A DNA stretch of 10,807 nt from an uncultured Bacilli bacterium. Lineage in GTDB: Bacteria; Bacillota_I; Bacilli_A; RF39; UBA660. Shown here piece by piece: positions 7,523 to 10,807 of this stretch. The DNA lies in contig CANQDB010000040.1 in NCBI GenBank assembly GCA_947591175.1, forward strand, positions 1-10,807. The letters run 5' to 3'. Position 1 is the stretch's first letter, and each line of letters opens with the position of its first letter. Under the pieces are notes generated by a model. The model was not told the DNA's origin, ran no database searches, and worked only from the letters and a program-made list of their open reading frames with translations. A program made the position numbers and the translations under genes.

Positions 7523-8635
7523 TTATTCACCTAGTTCTTGTTCTACTAAATTAAGAGATGCTTCGATAACTTTATCCATATCGTAATATTTATAGTGACC
7601 GAGTCGTCCTCCAAAAAGAACCTTCTCTTCTTTTTTGGCGAGTTCTTGATATTTTTGGAAAAGTTGATTATTTTTTTCGTCATTTACTGGATAATAAGCT
7701 TCTTCATTTGGATTCCAATCAATCGGATATTCCCTCGTAATCACTGTATCAGGACCAGTTCCAAATTCAAAGTGTTTATGCTCGATAATTCGTGTGTACG
7801 CTTGCTCGTGACTTGTATAGTTGACAACAGCATTACCTTGATAGTTTTCAACTCCTTCCAATACCTCAGTCTCAAAGCGAAGACTTCGATAAGAAAGTTT
7901 GCCTAAACAATAATCAAAGTATTCGTCGATCATTCCTGTATAAAGTACTTTATCTGCTAAAGAACGATATTTATCTTTTTCTTTCAAGTAATCGACATTT
8001 AATTCTACCGTACACCTTTCGAGCATTTTTTGAATAATTATATTGTATCCACCTATTGGAATTCCTTGATATCGGTCATTAAAGTAGTTATTGTTGTAGG
8101 TAAAACGAACAGGTAGACGTTTGATAATGAACGAAGGTAATTCTTTGCAATCTCTTCCCCATTGTTTTTCGGTGTATTCTTTAATTAGTTTTTGATAAAT
8201 ATCTTTTCCTACTAAAGAAATTGCTTGTTCTTCCAAATTACTAGGAGTTTTTCCTTTTAATTCTTTCTTTTGCTCTTCGATGATTGCCTGTGCTTCACTA
8301 GGAGTAGCAATGTTCCATAATTTACTAAACGTATTCATATTGAAAGGTAAATTATAAATCTCACCTTTATAATTTGCAATGGGAGAGTTAACATAATTAT
8401 TAAATTCTACAAACTTATTTACATAATCCCAAATTGCTTTATTACTGGTGTGAAAAATATGAGCTCCATATTTATGAACGTTAATATCTTTTATTTTTTC
8501 ACAATAAATATTTCCTCCGATATGATTTCTCCGATCAATAACGAGGCATTTTTTACCGTTTTTTTTCATTTCATATGCAAACGTAGCGCCAAAAAGACCT
8601 GCTCCTACAATTAAATAATCATACTTTTTATCCAT
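7523..8635 (-). CDS. glf: UDP-galactopyranose mutase
   Basis: A complete 370-residue flavoenzyme that interconverts UDP-galactopyranose and UDP-galactofuranose, supplying Galf for surface glycans. The FAD-binding GAGLFG lies at 11-16, followed by the acidic strand end in LVIDRRNHIGGN (31-42) and the UGM signature KYGAHIFHTS (55-64). Substrate-site features are KQWG (157-160), the segment around Arg177 and YNNNYFNDRYQGIPIGGY (180-197), and GGRLGHYKYYDMD (342-354). The length equals the bacterial family norm. The ATG at 8635 has AGGAG five bases upstream and lies eight bases after the previous gene's stop. It is cytoplasmic and sits between two glycosyltransferase genes, consistent with making a Galf-containing polysaccharide or glycolipid. 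An eight-base A run (coding strand) covers codons 23-26. Confidence 0.98.
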   Translation of the reverse strand: MDKKYDYLIVGAGLFGATFAYEMKKNGKKCLVIDRRNHIGGNIYCEKIKDINVHKYGAHIFHTSNKAIWDYVNKFVEFNNYVNSPIANYKGEIYNLPFNMNTFSKLWNIATPSEAQAIIEEQKKELKGKTPSNLEEQAISLVGKDIYQKLIKEYTEKQWGRDCKELPSFIIKRLPVRFTYNNNYFNDRYQGIPIGGYNIIIQKMLERCTVELNVDYLKEKDKYRSLADKVLYTGMIDEYFDYCLGKLSYRSLRFETEVLEGVENYQGNAVVNYTSHEQAYTRIIEHKHFEFGTGPDTVITREYPIDWNPNEEAYYPVNDEKNNQLFQKYQELAKKEEKVLFGGRLGHYKYYDMDKVIEASLNLVEQELGE

Positions 8636-8643
8636 AACTTCTC

Positions 8644-9594
8644 CTATTTTAATTTAAAAACATTTCGATTTTCTTTATAAAATTCATTCATAACACTCGT
8701 CTGTTTTCCATAAGAAAAATGACCAACTAGTGTATTTTCAGAAACGATGATTGCTCTATTATCCGCTAAAAGATAATTACATAATTGAGTCTCATCTAAA
8801 CCCATTCCTACATTATAACCTCTTTTAAATCGACCCATATTCTCCCACAGTTCTCTTTTAAAAAGAATGGCTCCGATACTATAACGAATTGAACAGATAG
8901 AATATGTCATCGGTTGTTTTGAAAGCTCATCATCCAAATGATCGATATCTCCTAGTTGTTTTTTAGAACTTTTTAACCCTCCCCACATAAATTTTGCGAC
9001 TTCAGGGTCAAAAATAATACTATTTGAATCAGAATTATGCTTGGCTTGACCGAATTTTTTTTCAAATGTATCGAGTAGTCCCACTTTTTCTAAGACCCGA
9101 ATATATGCATATCCATTGATAGGAATTAAAGGTGCAACAAATCCTACTCGATAAGGAGATTCTTTTTCTGCTTGTTTATAAGTATCCATTAAACCCTTAA
9201 AGAAATTTTTGGTAACGAAAATATCTTCATCAATTTTATAAACCATTTGGGCTTTAGGAAATAAAGTAAGTGCTATATTTTGGATTACAGTCACTTTATT
9301 TTTCTTTGTACTAAGATAAGACCATTGATATTGTTCAGCATAAGATGCTAGTTTTTCGCTGTATTTTCCAGCGGACATTAGACAAATATCCATATCCTTA
9401 GGAGCAAATTGATAAATTCTGGTAAAGATATCTTCCCATAGTAATTCTTTGTATCCTGCTAAGATAATACATAAATTTTTTTGATCCTTTTTACGATCGG
9501 TAAAGCTGTAACGTCCTTGAATCCTTATCCATTTTAAGTACCTCTTTAAATTCTTCTTTACTTTTTCTTTCAACCAAGAAATAAACTTACTCAT
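8644..9594 (-). CDS. GT-A-like glycosyltransferase
   Basis: A 316-residue protein that looks like a divergent GT-A glycosyltransferase. It starts with a basic amphipathic stretch (residues 1-28, many Lys/Arg), which could hold it at the membrane surface. NLCIILAGYKELLW (40-53) resembles the first nucleotide-binding strand. MVYKIDEDIFVTKNFF (117-132) carries Asp122-Glu-Asp124 in the place of the DxD metal site. Later segments AILFKRELWENMGRF (242-256), GLDETQLCNYLL (265-276) and GHFSYGKQ (291-298) match the acceptor and catalytic-base region of GT2-like enzymes. The start ATG at 9594 has an excellent AGGAGG about seven bases upstream and lies 12 bases after the activase stop. It is followed eight bases later by glf. 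The sugar donor and acceptor are not readable. An eight-base A run covers codons 178-180. Confidence 0.8.
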   Translation of the reverse strand: MSKFISWLKEKVKKNLKRYLKWIRIQGRYSFTDRKKDQKNLCIILAGYKELLWEDIFTRIYQFAPKDMDICLMSAGKYSEKLASYAEQYQWSYLSTKKNKVTVIQNIALTLFPKAQMVYKIDEDIFVTKNFFKGLMDTYKQAEKESPYRVGFVAPLIPINGYAYIRVLEKVGLLDTFEKKFGQAKHNSDSNSIIFDPEVAKFMWGGLKSSKKQLGDIDHLDDELSKQPMTYSICSIRYSIGAILFKRELWENMGRFKRGYNVGMGLDETQLCNYLLADNRAIIVSENTLVGHFSYGKQTSVMNEFYKENRNVFKLK

Positions 9595-9606
9595 TCTCTG
9601 TACCTC

Positions 9607-10377
9607 CTATATATTCAATGTTTCGACTTCAATTTTCATTTTTTTAATTTGTTTACAAAGTTCCTCTACTTTTTCATCCTCTACTTTAGAAAAAGAAGGG
9701 GTTTCTTTTCCAATCGATTTATATTTGCTTTCTGCTAAATCGTGGACTTTGAATATTTCTACTTTTTTAGGTTTATATTGTTCAATCAAGGTTAGCATTT
9801 TTTGAACATTTTTTTCTTTTAATGTGTATTCGTTATTTAATGGAATACGAAGGATATCGATTCCTTTGGCCTCTGTTACTCTTTTTAAGTTTGCTTCATA
9901 TAAATCGGTATTTCCATGAAAAACACGTTCATTAATCTCTTTATCGACCACTTTCATATCAATAATGAAGAAGTCGATATAGGAAAGAGCAATGTTGACT
10001 AATTCTGTCGGTACTTGTAAAGCTGTTTCGATCGCAAGGTGAAAATTCTCGGCTTTGAGTTTTTTTAATAATGGTTCTAATACTTTTATTTGTAATAAGG
10101 GTTCTCCTCCCGAGAAAGTAACTCCTCCTTGATGCAAGGTATAAAAGTGTGCATCTTTTGTTACTTCGTCGTATATTTCATCGAGTGTTATATCTTTACC
10201 AAAAATGCCTTTTTCTTTAGTTTGTTCGTTATAATAAGGAGTAAAATCTCGTTCGATATTTTCTGGATTAGCACACCAAGGGCATCGTAAATTGCAGCCT
10301 TTGAAAAACACGGTAGTCCTGATACCTGGACCATCGTGAAGACTGAATCGTTGGATATTAGTAACTCTTACCTTCAT
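9607..10377 (-). CDS. Glycyl-radical enzyme activating enzyme (radical SAM)
   Basis: A complete 256-residue radical SAM activase. It binds a [4Fe-4S] cluster and S-adenosylmethionine and places a glycyl radical on its partner enzyme. The family entry motif HDGPGIRTTVFFKGC (14-28) is followed by the cluster ligands Cys28, Cys32 and Cys35 in CNLRCPWC and by ANPEN. The SAM-binding FSGGEPLLQ lies at 88-96, and FFIIDMKV continues the partial barrel. No cysteine-rich ferredoxin insert follows the first cluster, so it is the short, PflA-like build rather than the roughly 300-residue type of many dehydratase and decarboxylase activases. Its ATG overlaps the last 20 bases of the glycyl radical enzyme gene, with only a weak GAAAGAG-type ribosome binding site, so translational coupling is likely. 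Its natural partner is therefore the gene upstream. Confidence 0.93.
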   Translation of the reverse strand: MKVRVTNIQRFSLHDGPGIRTTVFFKGCNLRCPWCANPENIERDFTPYYNEQTKEKGIFGKDITLDEIYDEVTKDAHFYTLHQGGVTFSGGEPLLQIKVLEPLLKKLKAENFHLAIETALQVPTELVNIALSYIDFFIIDMKVVDKEINERVFHGNTDLYEANLKRVTEAKGIDILRIPLNNEYTLKEKNVQKMLTLIEQYKPKKVEIFKVHDLAESKYKSIGKETPSFSKVEDEKVEELCKQIKKMKIEVETLNI

Positions 10378-10807
10378 TTTTCAACGCTCTTTCAATTAAT
10401 ACATTTTGATAACTTTCAGGCAAATCGACGAAATATGCGCTAAAGCCCCAGACACGAACAATTAAGTTTTGGTACTCTTTTGGATTTTGTTTGGCCCGAA
10501 TAAGAATTTCACTACTGGTAACATTCATTTGCATTTCAAAAAAACCCTGCTCGATACTTAGAATAAGAAAATCGGTCATTTTAGAAAAATTTGTTTCAAT
10601 AAACGAAGGAGTAATCATAAAATCGATAACATTGCCATTAAAACGATGATTACCATATTGTAATTTGGAAGCAAATGTAATTAGTTCAGTATAGGCTTCT
10701 TGTGGTTTATCAGTCGAAATATGAACACCAAATGCTTCTCCATCTTTTCTTCCATCTAATGAAGCTTTAACTGTTTCAGATTTCGTAATATAACTAGGAG
10801 CACTATA
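10358..10807 (-). CDS. Glycyl radical enzyme (partial, C-terminal end)
   Basis: The C-terminal 149 residues of a pyruvate formate-lyase-like glycyl radical enzyme. The reading frame is open to the right edge, so the true start is outside the window and the in-frame ATG at 10618 is internal. The fragment holds a DGR segment (ASLDGRKDGEAF), FFEMQMNVTSSEILIRA, and the glycyl radical loop RVWGFSAYF, in which Gly121 of the fragment (codon 10447-10445) is the radical site. ESYQNVLIERALKNEGK closes the protein. These are fixed family features. The loop has Trp-Gly-Phe where the well-known members usually have Ser/Ala-Gly-Tyr, so this is probably not classical PFL. The catalytic cysteine region is missing, so the substrate cannot be named. 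The activase gene overlaps its end. The enzyme implies an oxygen-sensitive, anaerobic lifestyle. Confidence 0.92.
   Translation of the reverse strand, partial: YSAPSYITKSETVKASLDGRKDGEAFGVHISTDKPQEAYTELITFASKLQYGNHRFNGNVIDFMITPSFIETNFSKMTDFLILSIEQGFFEMQMNVTSSEILIRAKQNPKEYQNLIVRVWGFSAYFVDLPESYQNVLIERALKNEGKSY

Noticed and set aside
7595..7906. A 103-codon open frame on the plus strand.
   Set aside because: It lies wholly opposite the well-conserved glf gene, has no ribosome binding site that I can see and no recognisable domain. It is a shadow of glf.

Overview
This window is AT-rich bacterial DNA in which every supported gene lies on the minus strand. Genes are tightly packed, with strong AGGAG-type ribosome binding sites, T-rich intrinsic terminators and sigma-70-type promoters. 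These traits, together with the protein families (LmrCD/TM287-288-type paired ABC exporter, membrane-anchored PLD-type cardiolipin synthase, glycyl radical enzyme with activase), point to a low-GC anaerobic member of the Bacillota, probably a gut-type Bacilli/Erysipelotrichia-like or Clostridia-like lineage. Tryptophan is written TGG wherever I checked, so the standard bacterial code applies. The species cannot be named from the sequence alone.

In transcription order (right to left) there are three units. Unit 1 (10807 to about 6654): the C-terminal end of a glycyl radical enzyme, its radical-SAM activase (20-base overlap), a GT-A-like glycosyltransferase, UDP-galactopyranose mutase (glf) and a family 2 glycosyltransferase, closed by a good intrinsic terminator at 6654-6689. 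The last three genes indicate a galactofuranose-containing surface polysaccharide or glycolipid. The glycyl radical pair runs straight into them without a visible break.

Unit 2 (about 6698 to 2934): a cardiolipin synthase, a CYTH-like protein, a class I SAM-dependent methyltransferase and a zinc-type sirtuin, ending in a terminator at 2934-2968. The candidate promoter is unusual. Its extended -10 box abuts the terminator of unit 1, so the predicted start site falls inside the first arm of that hairpin.

Unit 3 (about 2913 to 1 and beyond): a promoter followed by two ABC exporter half-transporter genes overlapping by 8 bases. They form a heterodimer whose first-transcribed subunit carries the degenerate ATP site. 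The second gene leaves the window before its nucleotide-binding domain.

No gene-free stretch exceeds 300 bases. The two larger gaps (2853-3006 and 6630-6732) hold only the promoters, ribosome binding sites and terminators listed. I see no tRNA, rRNA, CRISPR array, insertion sequence or phage gene. I found no convincing new multi-gene system. The best leads are the promoter-in-terminator arrangement, the mixed cardiolipin synthase/CYTH/methyltransferase/sirtuin operon, and the glycyl radical enzyme next to the galactofuranose genes.
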